A DNA stretch of 64,000 bases from Methanobrevibacter sp. (GCA_022775905.1 JALFJX010000009.1:1-64000), one strand, 5' to 3'. Counted from the stretch's first letter, positions 52,364 to 62,127 are shown. The notes: generated by a model from the letters alone, not told the origin. Program-made: numbers and translations.

Positions 52364-53139
52364 TTATTTTTCAAAAATATATGATGTCATAGACATTGAT
52401 CCCAATTCACAAACATTATTAAATATTTTTACATCCTCTTCTTTTGATACAGCGCCCAAAATATTTAAAAGAGGATAGAAATGGTCTGGAGTTGGTATTG
52501 CAAGTTCACTGAATTCCAAGTCATTATAATTAACTATTTTTTCGAAATCTCCTTTTAAAATAGTACTTTTAATATCGCTGTCAAATTTATAAGCCCAATC
52601 ATAGCCATCATCCATTCTCCAGTCAACCATTCCCAAATTATGAACAATATTTCCACTTCCAATGATTAAAGCACCGTCTCCCCTCAATGGCTCCAATCTT
52701 TTTCCAATTTCAAATTGTTCAAGAGGTGTTAAGTTTCTATTGACACTTACCATTACAACAGGAACATCTGCATCAGGATACATATTTGATAAAACTGACC
52801 AAACGCCATGGTCAATGCCCCAATCATTATTTACCTCAGCATCATCCCAAGCAACTTCAATGCCTTTTCAGCATATTGAGGATGACCTTCAGGTTCATAA
52901 TGCACCTGATATAGTTCATCAGGAAATCCATACATATCATTAATCTGTTTATTAACATCAGCAGTTCTTACAAACAACTTTTCACAATACCAATGAGATG
53001 ATATGGCTATTATTACTTCAGGTTTTCCTAAGTATTCTCCCATTTTTCTCCCTTGAGGAATGTATATATTGTCACCTATTGCATTGGTTGGTGAACCATG
53101 CCCTACAAAAACAACAGGCATCATCTGTTTTTCAGTCAT
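52364..53139 (-). pseudogene. Frameshifted DODA-type extradiol dioxygenase
   Basis: Two frames together make one protein of the LigB/DODA (YgiD-like) family. The first part (53139 to about 52860) has VVFVGHGSPTNAIGDN and ISSHWYCEKLF; it ends early at LKLLGMMLR. The second part is open from about 52865 in the -1/+2 frame relative to the first and continues EVAWDDAEVNNDWGIDHG and MYPDADVPVVMVSVNR to the normal C-terminus. The break falls near a GAAAAGG. The junction seems shorter than the homologues I know, so an indel of more than one base is possible. Either a recent pseudogene or a sequence error; metal-ligand histidines are present in both parts. Confidence 0.7.
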
Positions 53140-53230
53140 TTTATATCTCCTATAAACTTTCCATTACAATTATCTAAATATGATATATCATATAAATGTT
53201 TGTATATTAACGAACAAAAATATTAATTAA

Positions 53231-53266
53231 TAAAAAAAATAAAAAAGTAAAAGATTATTTTTTACT
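53231..53266 (-). terminator. Hairpin terminator around the pgk stop codon
   Basis: AGTAAAA (53246-53252) pairs with TTTTACT (53260-53266); the TAA stop is in the 7-nt loop and T6 and T8 runs follow on the minus strand. Confidence 0.7.
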
Positions 53267-54469
53267 GTTTTTTAAGGCTTCAACAGCAGCAAGTTTTTTA
53301 CCGGCCAACATACTGATACAAGCTCCACCACCACTACTTACATGACTCATTTGATCTTCACAGCCAAGTCCAGCAGTAGCTGCGGCAATATGTCCTCCAC
53401 CAATAATTGAAAAACCATCAGAGTTTGCAATAGCATTAATCAAATCTTCTGTACCCATTGCAAAATTAGGGTTTTCAAATACACCGGCAGGACCGTTAGC
53501 AAATATTGTTTTAGCATCCCTTATTTCTTTTGCATACAAATCAATTGTTTTTACACCAATGTCAAAAATAGCTTCATTTGGGAGTTTGTCAATGTCAATA
53601 TCTAATCTTTCACCATCTATTTCACAAGCTGCATCAATAGGATATTTTACTTTATCCCCAAACCTTTCGATTAACTCCCTAGATTTTTCAACCATATCCT
53701 CATAACCTCGACTTACAATGAAATCCCTATTAACTTGACCAATATCTGCACCAGATGCCCATAAAACAATATTTCCAACAATACCTGTTGTCAAAATAGC
53801 ATCTGCAGTTCCATTGCTTAATACATTTTCCATCACATCAATAGAATCATCAGGTTTCATTCCACCAAGCAAGAATACGCAAGGATGCTGCACATTATCC
53901 AATGCATCCTGAATTACAGTTAGTTCTTTTTCCATCACTCTACCTGCAGCAGAAGGAGTGTTAACAGTAAAACCAACTAATGATGCCTGAGATCTATGAG
54001 CTGCTGCAAATGCATCATTTACAAAATAATCAATCAAAGGAGATAAATGTCTCACAAGCAATGTTTTTGATTGTTCTTCAGGTGTTCTTGAAAGTGATTC
54101 TTCAGAAAAGAAACGTGCATTTTCAAGCAAAAGAATTTCATGAGGCTTCAAATCACGAATAGCTTCCTTTGCAGTACTTGAAAATAATGAATCAATATAT
54201 TTAACCCTTAAGTTTAAAATATCTGATAAAGCATCAGCATGTTGGGACAAAGTTGTGAAATCCTTTTTGCCCGGACGGCTTTGGTGTGCAAGAAGCACTA
54301 CTTTGGCTCCTCTTTTAGACAATTCCTTGATAGTCTGAGCATGCAATTTCAATCTAGTATCATCCAAAATAATTCCAGAACCTGGATCTACAGGAGAATT
54401 AATATCAACTCTTACAAGAACAGTCTTATTTTCAATATCAAAATCATCAATTGTATTAAATTCAGCCAT
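53255..54469 (-). CDS. pgk: Phosphoglycerate kinase
   Basis: Interconverts 1,3-bisphosphoglycerate and 3-phosphoglycerate, used mainly in gluconeogenesis in methanogens. VLVRVDINSPVDPGSG near the N-terminus, LLLENARFF, and the C-terminal FSIIGGGHIAAA and GGGACISML nucleotide loops are intact. Length of 404 aa is typical. It follows tpiA by 9 nt, so the two glycolytic genes form an operon. Confidence 0.96.
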   Translation of the reverse strand: MAEFNTIDDFDIENKTVLVRVDINSPVDPGSGIILDDTRLKLHAQTIKELSKRGAKVVLLAHQSRPGKKDFTTLSQHADALSDILNLRVKYIDSLFSSTAKEAIRDLKPHEILLLENARFFSEESLSRTPEEQSKTLLVRHLSPLIDYFVNDAFAAAHRSQASLVGFTVNTPSAAGRVMEKELTVIQDALDNVQHPCVFLLGGMKPDDSIDVMENVLSNGTADAILTTGIVGNIVLWASGADIGQVNRDFIVSRGYEDMVEKSRELIERFGDKVKYPIDAACEIDGERLDIDIDKLPNEAIFDIGVKTIDLYAKEIRDAKTIFANGPAGVFENPNFAMGTEDLINAIANSDGFSIIGGGHIAAATAGLGCEDQMSHVSSGGGACISMLAGKKLAAVEALKNSKK

Positions 54470-54478
54470 TTTCTCACT

Positions 54479-55147
54479 CTATAATTTACTTACCAAATCA
54501 AGTAAAGCATCTTTTGGGCTTTCTGCCTTAATGATACCTGATGCAAGCAATACTCCAGCAGCACCTAAATCCATAGCTGCTTTCATGTCATCACCAGTAG
54601 TGATACCTGCACCACATAAAACTTTAATGTTTTTGTTTATTTTTTTAACTTCCTTGACAGTATCTTCAACAACTTCCGGCTGAGCTTGAGATACAGGAAT
54701 TCCAGTTCCAATGAGTTCAGGAGGTTCAACAGCAACAGCAACTGGATTTAAAGCAGCAACTGCTTTTGAAGTTTCAATATTATTAGTGCACACACATGAT
54801 TCAATTTCGAAGTCATTGCATAGTTTTATAACTTCAGCAATGTCTGCTAATTTCATTCTGTTTTCAGAATGATTAATTAAAGTTCCGCTGATTCCTGCAT
54901 CAACTAATGTATTAATCAAATTAGAACCAGTATGTCCTCCCGGAGCTACCGGATCAATGTGCTGAGCAAAAATAGGAAGTGAAGTTTCCTCACTTACTCT
55001 GTAAATATCTGCTGCCTGAGGAGCTGCAACCATAGTAATTCCAGATTCATTAGCAGCACTTTCCAAATCGTTTGCAAGTTCTAAAGCTTTTATACCGCTT
55101 GATTCTAAATAAGTTTTATAATTTAATATCACAATTGGTGTATCCAT
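54479..55147 (-). CDS. tpiA: Triosephosphate isomerase, archaeal type
   Basis: Interconverts glyceraldehyde 3-phosphate and dihydroxyacetone phosphate. The short archaeal form (222 aa) is seen, with VILNYKTYLES at the N-terminus, the histidine segment FAQHIDPV, the catalytic-loop region AVEPPELIGTGIPVS and LCGAGITTGDD. The ATG at 55147 is preferred to the upstream in-frame start because the family N-terminus begins there. First gene of the tpiA-pgk operon. Confidence 0.95.
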   Translation of the reverse strand: MDTPIVILNYKTYLESSGIKALELANDLESAANESGITMVAAPQAADIYRVSEETSLPIFAQHIDPVAPGGHTGSNLINTLVDAGISGTLINHSENRMKLADIAEVIKLCNDFEIESCVCTNNIETSKAVAALNPVAVAVEPPELIGTGIPVSQAQPEVVEDTVKEVKKINKNIKVLCGAGITTGDDMKAAMDLGAAGVLLASGIIKAESPKDALLDLVSKL

Positions 55148-55194
55148 AATATCCCACAACAACTATTAATAATAATTATATTTGATTATCACCA

Positions 55195-56073
55195 TTAAAT
55201 AAATTTTTGATTATAAAGTCTATTTCTTGATAATTGAATATACTTTTCTTCAATATCATATCCAATATAATTTCTTTTGTTCTGAGCAGCTGCAATGCAC
55301 GTTGTCCCACTGCCACAGAATGGGTCCAAGACAACATCACCCTCATACGTGTAGAGATTTATAAGCCTATGGGGCAGTTCAATTGGAAAAGGTGCCGGAT
55401 GACCAATACGCTTTGCATTGACTGCTGAAAATGTCCATATGCTTTTTGTCCATTGAATAAACTCATCTCTCCCAATAGTATCTCTTTTTTCCTGTGATTT
55501 ATTTTTAGAATAAGATTCTTTTGAAAATATTAATATGTACTCATGAAAATCCCTAAGCACAGGATTTGAAGCAGACATCCAGCTTCCCCAAGCACAAGAA
55601 CCCCCAGCACTCGTAGATTTATCCCATATAATTTCACCACGCATCAAAAAGCCAATGTCAATCATGATTTCAATAACCATGGCATGAAGAGGAATATATG
55701 GTTTTCTTCCAACATTTGCAATGTTAATACACGCTCTGCCACCTGTGACCAGTTTTTTATATGTTTCACCAAAAACAGATCTTAACAAGTTTAAATATTC
55801 CTCCAATGTCAAATCATCATCATATTCCTTTCCAACATTATACGGTGGAGAAGTAATCATCAAATGAATACTGTTATCTGGAATCTCATCCATATTTTCA
55901 CTGGATTTACAATAGAACTTATTTAAATTCTCATTTCTAATTTTTAATTCATTAAAATTAATAGTTTCACAGTTATTGAACTTTTCACACATTTTTAAGT
56001 TATAAAACTTTTTTGAATCATGAGATTGCCTTAAAACAGAACCAAATGATGATGTTTGAGTTTTTCTCTTCAT
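55195..56073 (-). CDS. Type II DNA methyltransferase, TSPPY type (probable m4C)
   Basis: A 292-aa amino-methyltransferase of the beta order: the catalytic motif TSPPYNVGKEY comes first (near residue 75) and the SAM motif VLDPFCGSGTT last (near 255). The Ser-Pro-Pro-Tyr form favours N4-cytosine, though N6-adenine enzymes of this type exist. The conserved-looking middle CAWGSWMSASNPVLRD is shared by several type II methylases. AGGAGG precedes the ATG, which directly follows the stop of the restriction gene; the two are one operon. Confidence 0.9.
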   Translation of the reverse strand: MKRKTQTSSFGSVLRQSHDSKKFYNLKMCEKFNNCETINFNELKIRNENLNKFYCKSSENMDEIPDNSIHLMITSPPYNVGKEYDDDLTLEEYLNLLRSVFGETYKKLVTGGRACINIANVGRKPYIPLHAMVIEIMIDIGFLMRGEIIWDKSTSAGGSCAWGSWMSASNPVLRDFHEYILIFSKESYSKNKSQEKRDTIGRDEFIQWTKSIWTFSAVNAKRIGHPAPFPIELPHRLINLYTYEGDVVLDPFCGSGTTCIAAAQNKRNYIGYDIEEKYIQLSRNRLYNQKFI

Positions 56074-56943
56074 TCAATTCCTCCTTATTAACTTTAAAAA
56101 TTTCAATCCCTTGCTTTCATAATTATTTTCATCATTAGCCAATTCAATATATCTCCCCAAAGTTTTTGGATTTTCCATACCAGAAAAGAAATTCAAATCC
56201 TGTGAAAATAAATTATTGATGCTCTGTTTTAGTTCAGAAGTATTATTAAATCTAATATAACCCCCATGAGGAGTTGTCTTTCTGGTATTTCCATGATTTA
56301 AAGGAAATGGATTTAAAGACCAAAAACCCTGAATCACCCCAACTCTCTTTAGATAATCTGCTTTTTTACAAAATCCATTGGACAATGGAGCATTACCAAT
56401 GACAATAATTGGAATCTTTGATGATTCGAAATTTGAAACCCTAATCCCAATGCATTTTCCAATAGCTTTTAATATTGAATCTGATCTTGTGAAACTAGGT
56501 TTTCCCTGATGATTTCTATAATCCCCAATTTCCACAACATTACCAGATTCTTCAAAATATTGCCAGTTCCAGACTATTGACATTTTAATCTCAAAAATGA
56601 CCTTCACTTCACTTGGCTTTAGAATTTGTTTATTGGAAGTTGAAATGACAAGATCTGCTGGAGAACGTGAAGTAATACCCAATGCAGGAATTCTTGCTTG
56701 CCTAATTAAAAACAGATTTTCATTTTCAATCAACTTTTTAAATAATTCACAAACCCAATTTTCAGTGAATTCACCTATCAGAGAATTTCTTGACTGCAAG
56801 GTTGATTTTTTACCCCGATATCCTTTTGGCCAATATGCCAAATATCTCCCGTCAGTAGCCTTATAAAACAATTGACTTGGAAATGCAACTTTAACCGAAT
56901 TAATGAAAAATAATTTTTCTTGATTTTTATTCCACAATCTCAT
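56074..56943 (-). CDS. Type II restriction endonuclease, PD-(D/E)xK type
   Basis: A 289-aa protein immediately upstream of the methyltransferase. A PD-(D/E)xK nuclease core is visible as SPADLVIS near residue 105 and VIFEIKMS near residue 125. Recognition site cannot be read from the sequence. The longer frame from 57006 would add a hydrophobic segment, but a TATA box at about 56965-56977 places the mRNA start near 56945, so ATG 56943 is the likely leaderless start. The nuclease gene precedes its methylase, which needs some control to avoid self-cutting; no C protein is seen. Confidence 0.78.
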   Translation of the reverse strand: MRLWNKNQEKLFFINSVKVAFPSQLFYKATDGRYLAYWPKGYRGKKSTLQSRNSLIGEFTENWVCELFKKLIENENLFLIRQARIPALGITSRSPADLVISTSNKQILKPSEVKVIFEIKMSIVWNWQYFEESGNVVEIGDYRNHQGKPSFTRSDSILKAIGKCIGIRVSNFESSKIPIIVIGNAPLSNGFCKKADYLKRVGVIQGFWSLNPFPLNHGNTRKTTPHGGYIRFNNTSELKQSINNLFSQDLNFFSGMENPKTLGRYIELANDENNYESKGLKFLKLIRRN

Positions 56944-57071
56944 GCTAAAAAATATAATTACTAAACATATAAATAGTTTTAAAAAATATAATACAATTTT
57001 GTTCAATGATTATTAAATTTATTTTACAGTGAAAAAGGTATATATAATCAAAAACTAAACATAAAGATAAT

Positions 57072-57989
57072 ATGTCATTTAATGAAACCCAAATTGCAAA
57101 ATTAGAAAAAAGCGGATATAGATTTGTAGGTGAACACGGACATGCTGCCGTTAAAACCTGCCATTGGACTCGTCACAGCATAGTCGACAAAGGAGTTTGT
57201 TATAAAGAGAAATTCTATGGAATAAAATCCCACAGATGCCTTCAGATATCTCCTGCAGTTCCAAATTGCCAGCAAGAATGTGAATTCTGCTGGAGGGATC
57301 TAACATACACCCAAACTAAATGGGAAGATAATGAATATGATGACCCAAAAACAATAATTGACAGTGCTATTGAAGCTCAAAATAATTTGTTATGCGGTTA
57401 TTATGGAAATGACAAAGCAAATAAAAAGAAACTGGAAGAAATGAAACATCCAACAAATGCTGCAATATCACTTGCAGGAGAACCTACACTTTATCCTAAA
57501 ATTGATGAACTGATTGGTGAATTCAACCGTAGAGATTTTACAACATTTGTAGTAAGTAACGGTCAATGTGTAGACAGATTAAGAAATCTAGAAAACGATC
57601 CATACCAACTATATCTTTCCTTGGATGCACCTAATGAGAAAATATTTAATGACGTATGTAGACCAAGAATAAACAATGCTTGGGACAATTTAAATGAATC
57701 ACTTGAAACATTATCCAGTTTTAACTCACGTACATGTATAAGAAATACTTGTGTTAAGGGAAGAAACATGGAACAACCTGAAAAATATGCTGAACTGATT
57801 AAAAAAGCAGACCCAGATTATGTAGAAGTAAAAGCATATATGTGCGTTGGTTCATCACGTGACCGCTTGACTTTAGACAACATGCCAACATTTGATGAAG
57901 TTAAAGAATTTGCTAGAAAAATAGGCGAAGCATGTGGTAAAGAATTAGTAAATGAATCTGAAATCAGCCGCGTAGTATTACTAGAATAG
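57072..57989 (+). CDS. taw1: 4-demethylwyosine synthase (TYW1/Taw1)
   Basis: A radical-SAM enzyme (305 aa) that forms the tricyclic wyosine base at position 37 of tRNA-Phe using pyruvate. The cluster motif is CQQECEFCW (Cys-x3-Cys-x2-Cys) near residue 65; additional cysteines in the N-terminal segment (AAVKTCHWTRHSI, KSHRCLQISP) match the second cluster of the family. LAGEPTLYPKI and LYLSLDAPNEK are core barrel motifs. A TATA-like element near 57035-57050 implies a short leader. It is divergent from the restriction gene. Confidence 0.93.
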   Translation: MSFNETQIAKLEKSGYRFVGEHGHAAVKTCHWTRHSIVDKGVCYKEKFYGIKSHRCLQISPAVPNCQQECEFCWRDLTYTQTKWEDNEYDDPKTIIDSAIEAQNNLLCGYYGNDKANKKKLEEMKHPTNAAISLAGEPTLYPKIDELIGEFNRRDFTTFVVSNGQCVDRLRNLENDPYQLYLSLDAPNEKIFNDVCRPRINNAWDNLNESLETLSSFNSRTCIRNTCVKGRNMEQPEKYAELIKKADPDYVEVKAYMCVGSSRDRLTLDNMPTFDEVKEFARKIGEACGKELVNESEISRVVLLE

Positions 57990-58041
57990 TTTACACATTT
58001 CAAATTCACTTTTTTTATTTAAATTTTAAAAGAAATGAAAA

Positions 58042-59160
58042 TTATTTTCCTTCTTGTTTTAATTCATTGCAAAGATCAACTGCTTTTTTAGCTGCTTTTT
58101 CCATTGAAGTTTCATATGGAATTCCAGCTTCCTCTAAAAGTCTTTGACCTTCTTCTTCATTTGTACCAGTCAATCTGATTACAATTGGTACTTTGCGTTC
58201 AACTTGTTCTAAAGCTTTAATTACACCACGAGCAACATCATCTGCTTTGGTAATACCACCTAAAACATTTAAGAATACAACTTTAACCGGTTCATAGTTC
58301 AATACAATGTTTAAAGCTTGGTTAATGATTTGTTCTGAAGCCCCACCACCAATATCCAAGAAAGTTGCCGGTTCCCCACCATTAAGTTTAATCATATCCA
58401 TAGCAGTCAAGGTTAAACCTGCACCATTACCAATAACAGCGATATCACCATCTAATTGAACAAAATCAACAGTTTTTTTCTTATAATGTAATCGTTTAAC
58501 CAAATCTTGGTGTCTGAATAAAGAATCGTTTTCAACGACCAATTTAGCATCAGCAGCAATAATTCCATCAGGAGTGGTAATTAATGGGTTGATTTCAGCA
58601 GTATCACAATCGTATTTTGTAAATACATTATATAATTTCCAAATTACAGAACCTAATGGAGAGATTAATTCAGAAGGAACATCCATTTTACGTGCAATTT
58701 CACGTGCTTCATAAGGTAAAAATTCAATTAAAGGATTTGGATAGTATTTAATAAGTTTTTCAGGGTTTGTTTTAGCTAAGTTTTCAATTTCAACCCCACC
58801 TTCTTTACTTGCAATAATAACTGGTCTTCTAGCACCTCTGTCTACAGAAACAGTTACGAAAAACTCATTTAAGATTTCAGCTTTTTCTTCAACTAATAAA
58901 TGTTTTACAGTTTCACCTTTAATTTGCATTCCTAAAATTTCATTAGCAACTTTAAAAGCTTCACCAGGGTTGTTAGCAAATTTAACACCACCAGCTTTAC
59001 CTCTTCCACCGGTTAAAACTTGTGCTTTGATAACAACTGGAACACCCATTTCAGAGGAAAGCTCCATAGCTTCTTCTGGAGAGTAAGCAACATGGCCTTC
59101 TAAAATTGGGATTCCTGCATTATGGAAAATTTGTTTTGCAATATTTTCAAAAAATTTCAT
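58042..59160 (-). CDS. sucC: Succinyl-CoA synthetase beta subunit
   Basis: Makes succinyl-CoA from succinate with ATP hydrolysis, feeding the 2-oxoglutarate synthase encoded upstream. The ATP-grasp domain has VVIKAQVLTGGRGKAGGVKFA, and the C-terminal domain GNGAGLTLTAMDMI and DIGGGAS. 372 aa is the normal length. The alpha subunit is not in the window. GGTG precedes the ATG, 8 nt after korC, so it is the last gene of the kor operon. A 5-bp stem with the TAA stop as its loop lies at the end. Confidence 0.95.
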   Translation of the reverse strand: MKFFENIAKQIFHNAGIPILEGHVAYSPEEAMELSSEMGVPVVIKAQVLTGGRGKAGGVKFANNPGEAFKVANEILGMQIKGETVKHLLVEEKAEILNEFFVTVSVDRGARRPVIIASKEGGVEIENLAKTNPEKLIKYYPNPLIEFLPYEAREIARKMDVPSELISPLGSVIWKLYNVFTKYDCDTAEINPLITTPDGIIAADAKLVVENDSLFRHQDLVKRLHYKKKTVDFVQLDGDIAVIGNGAGLTLTAMDMIKLNGGEPATFLDIGGGASEQIINQALNIVLNYEPVKVVFLNVLGGITKADDVARGVIKALEQVERKVPIVIRLTGTNEEEGQRLLEEAGIPYETSMEKAAKKAVDLCNELKQEGK

Positions 59161-59168
59161 TATAACAC

Positions 59169-59717
59169 CTATTCTGCAAGAGCATATCCTGCTTCAAAAG
59201 CACCAATATTTTTCTTTTCAGTTCCTTTAGGAACACTATCTTCAATTGCTTTCATAGCAGATTCTTTGGATATAACTCCAGTAATTTTTGTAATAGCCCC
59301 AACCATAACAATATTTGCTACAATTTTAAGTCCTATCTCATCAGTAGCTGTTTTAGTAGCAGGAGCTTCATAAACTTTAATATTATGTTCTTCAATAAAT
59401 TCTTTAACATCTTCTATATCAGTTGTACCTGGATCAACAATCAAAGTTCCATTGTCTTTTAAATCCACAATATATTTGATTAATGCTTCATTGGACATTG
59501 CAACTAAAATATCCGGACTTTGAACTTTAGGATAATCAACTGTGTCATCACTAATTACAACTTCACATTTTGAAGCTCCACCACGAGCTTCAGGACCATA
59601 AGATTGAGTTTGAACAGCTTCTTTATTATCAAAGAGACTTGCAGATTTACCTAAGATAATACCTGCAAGGATAATTCCTTGACCTCCGAAACCACAAATT
59701 CTAATTTCAGTTCTCAT
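59169..59717 (-). CDS. korC: 2-oxoglutarate:ferredoxin oxidoreductase, gamma subunit
   Basis: The gamma subunit (182 aa) of the four-subunit KorABCD. IRICGFGGQGIILAG starts the family domain, then QSYGPEARGGASKCEVVISD. The ATG at 59717 is chosen since the GTG 9 nt upstream lies within the GGTG ribosome site. It overlaps no gene but is closely spaced between korB and sucC. Confidence 0.94.
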   Translation of the reverse strand: MRTEIRICGFGGQGIILAGIILGKSASLFDNKEAVQTQSYGPEARGGASKCEVVISDDTVDYPKVQSPDILVAMSNEALIKYIVDLKDNGTLIVDPGTTDIEDVKEFIEEHNIKVYEAPATKTATDEIGLKIVANIVMVGAITKITGVISKESAMKAIEDSVPKGTEKKNIGAFEAGYALAE

Positions 59718-59726
59718 ATTATCCAC

Positions 59727-60590
59727 CTATAACTCTGTTTCATATGCAGAATTGATAACAGTTTTATTACCTGATTTTTCTACACTTAATTTCTCAATAT
59801 TCTCAGTAAATTCGTTTCTTTGAGTATTAGCAAATTCACCAACAACAATTTTTCCTTCTAACTCTTTTGATCTCATTCTATCTGCAGCAGATTTGAATAC
59901 AGTATTTGCTTTCATGACAGCTGCCATTGCAGTAGGAGTTTTAAGTTTATTCTTACGGCCAAAATAAGTTGGACATTGGGTTGCAACTTCAATAAATGAA
60001 AATCCAGGGTTTTGTAAACCTTGTTTAATGGAAGTTACTAAATTTTCCATTTGGACAGTAGTCCATCTTGCAGAATATGTAGCACCTGCAGCTGCAACGA
60101 GTTCTGCTAATTTAAATGGAGTGTCTTGATTACCATATGGTGCAGTTGTTCCAAAACTGCCTTTAGGAGATGTAGGGCTGATTTGACCACCAGTCATACC
60201 ATAAATATTATTATTGATACAAATTACAGTTAAATTAATATTTCTTCTAGCTGCATGAATTAAATGATTACCCCCGATAGAAGCTGCATCACCATCACCA
60301 GTAAATACAACAACATCCAAATCTTTGTTAGCTGTTTTTAAACCTGTTGCAAAACTTAATGCTCTTCCGTGTGTAGTGTGTAAAGAATCACATTTTAAGT
60401 ATCCTGGAATCCTTGAAGAACATCCAATTCCAGAAACCATTGCAATATTATCAAAGTCCATATCTGCTTTTTCCATAGCTACAAGGAATGCATTTATAAT
60501 TGCACCATTCCCACAACCTGGACAGAAAATGTGTGGTAATCTGTCTTCTCTTAAGTACGGAAGAAATCTATTTTGTTTTCCTTCAGACAT
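59727..60590 (-). CDS. korB: 2-oxoglutarate:ferredoxin oxidoreductase, beta subunit
   Basis: The TPP-binding subunit (287 aa). HIFCPGCGNGAI carries cysteines of the iron-sulphur/TPP region, and FTGDGDAASIGGNHLIHAARRN with the following INNNIYGMTGGQ is the TPP motif. AGGAGG precedes the ATG, 1 nt after korA. With KorA it fixes CO2 onto succinyl-CoA in the reductive direction. Confidence 0.95.
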   Translation of the reverse strand: MSEGKQNRFLPYLREDRLPHIFCPGCGNGAIINAFLVAMEKADMDFDNIAMVSGIGCSSRIPGYLKCDSLHTTHGRALSFATGLKTANKDLDVVVFTGDGDAASIGGNHLIHAARRNINLTVICINNNIYGMTGGQISPTSPKGSFGTTAPYGNQDTPFKLAELVAAAGATYSARWTTVQMENLVTSIKQGLQNPGFSFIEVATQCPTYFGRKNKLKTPTAMAAVMKANTVFKSAADRMRSKELEGKIVVGEFANTQRNEFTENIEKLSVEKSGNKTVINSAYETEL

Positions 60591-60591
60591 T

Positions 60592-61710
60592 TTAGTTTCC
60601 TCCTATTTTATCAATTTCATCTAATATTTCATCAGGAGTTGGTAATAATCCTCCGATTTTACCAAGTAAATAAACATTTTTATCTTTAATTACACGATCG
60701 ACTTCATAATACATTTGTCCCAAGTTCATTTCCACAACAAGAACATCTTTTGCATTTGCAGTCAATTCTTTGATTTGCTCATCTGGGAATGGCCATGGAG
60801 TATCGATTTTAATATAACCAACTTTTTTATCTGTTTTTTTAACTGCTTCAATAACAGATCTTACAGGAGCACCGTATGAAACAATGACAACATCAGCATC
60901 TTCACAGTTTTCACTTTTTACAGAACAGATTTTATCCCTGTTCATTAAAATTTTATTACAAATTCTTTTAATAAGATTTTCATGGGTTTCAGGAGTATTT
61001 GTATCAGGATAACCTCTTTCATCGTGAGTAAGACCAGTTACGTGTATATTAAATCCATCACCAAATGCCGGCATTGGAGTTGTTCCATTTTCAACATGTT
61101 CAAATGGTAAATAATCATCACTTTTCTCAGGTCTTTTTCTAGCAACGGTTTCAATATCATCAGGAACAGTGATTTTTTCTCTCATATGACCAATAACTTC
61201 ATCAGCCATTACAAATACAGGAACTCTGTATTCTTCAGCTAAGTTAAATGCTTTGATTGTGAAATCAAAGAATTCTTGAACGCTTGAAGGAGATAATGCA
61301 ATAGGTTCGTAATCCCCATGTGATCCCCAACGAGCTTGCATCATATCAGCTTGTGCAGCCATAGTCGGTTGAGCTGTAGATGGTGAACCTCTTTGAACAT
61401 TAACAAATACAATAGGTGTTTCTGTCATGAATGCATAACCGATATTTTCTTGCATTAATGATATACCAGGACCTGAAGTTGCAGTCATTGCTTTAGCTCC
61501 ACCCCAGGAAGCACCAATAATAGCTCCAGCAGAAGCAATTTCATCTTCCATTTGAACAAATGAACCCCCTACTTTTGGTAATTCACGGGATAAAGTTTCT
61601 GCAATTTCTGTAGATGGAGTAATTGGATACCCTGCAAAGAACCTACAACCTGCAGCCAATGCACCTTTAGCACATGCTTCATTTCCTTGAACAAAAAATT
61701 CTTCAGCCAT
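60592..61710 (-). CDS. korA: 2-oxoglutarate:ferredoxin oxidoreductase, alpha subunit
   Basis: The alpha subunit (372 aa). FFAGYPITPSTEIAETLS, QMEDEIASAGAIIGASW and TATSGPGISLMQENIG are hallmarks of the 2-oxoacid oxidoreductase alpha chain; the form with GNEACAKGALAAG matches Kor rather than Por or Vor. ATG 61710 is preferred to the GTG at 61719, which belongs to the GGGTG ribosome site. korD ends only 3 nt upstream. Confidence 0.95.
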   Translation of the reverse strand: MAEEFFVQGNEACAKGALAAGCRFFAGYPITPSTEIAETLSRELPKVGGSFVQMEDEIASAGAIIGASWGGAKAMTATSGPGISLMQENIGYAFMTETPIVFVNVQRGSPSTAQPTMAAQADMMQARWGSHGDYEPIALSPSSVQEFFDFTIKAFNLAEEYRVPVFVMADEVIGHMREKITVPDDIETVARKRPEKSDDYLPFEHVENGTTPMPAFGDGFNIHVTGLTHDERGYPDTNTPETHENLIKRICNKILMNRDKICSVKSENCEDADVVIVSYGAPVRSVIEAVKKTDKKVGYIKIDTPWPFPDEQIKELTANAKDVLVVEMNLGQMYYEVDRVIKDKNVYLLGKIGGLLPTPDEILDEIDKIGGN

Positions 61711-61712
61711 TT

Positions 61713-61985
61713 TTAACACCCACTTTTTCCTTTTGTGAATCTAGGATTAAAGTTAACATTATTGTCATCTTTCATCCACCAGTTTTCAGGCAAATCTACT
61801 GTAATCGCTTGGTCAGGACATGCTACTTCACAAGTACCACATTTGTTACATCTTTCTTCAAATTTAACGAAAGGCAACTGTACACCTTTTTTATTGACCT
61901 CTGAAGAGATTGCATATACATTTGCATGACACATGAATAAACAGAGATGACATCCTTTACACAAATTTTCATCAATAATAATCAA
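61713..61985 (-). CDS. korD: 2-oxoglutarate:ferredoxin oxidoreductase, delta (ferredoxin) subunit
   Basis: A 90-aa polyferredoxin-like subunit with two 4Fe-4S motifs, CKGCHLCLFMC and CNKCGTCEVACP, which pass electrons from ferredoxin to the catalytic subunits. It begins with TTG (61985), supported by GGAG 9 nt upstream; the N-terminus IIIDENLC follows. First gene of korDABC-sucC. Confidence 0.93.
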   Translation of the reverse strand: MIIIDENLCKGCHLCLFMCHANVYAISSEVNKKGVQLPFVKFEERCNKCGTCEVACPDQAITVDLPENWWMKDDNNVNFNPRFTKGKSGC

Positions 61986-62127
61986 TTTTTGAATCTCCTA
62001 ATAATTCTATAATAAATTAATTTAGAATGTTTTATATCTTTGTTAATAAACATTTAAATATCTTATGTAAAATCGTGATAAATTGAAAAAATAAAAACTT
62101 ATTAAAAAAATAATACAATTAATAAAT

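Noticed and set aside
52820-52900. Programmed frameshift in the dioxygenase
   Set aside because: No slippery heptamer or downstream pseudoknot is visible; a plain indel explains it better.
56944-57006. N-terminal hydrophobic segment on the restriction endonuclease
   Set aside because: The TATA box lies inside this stretch, so it is probably upstream of the mRNA start rather than a membrane anchor.
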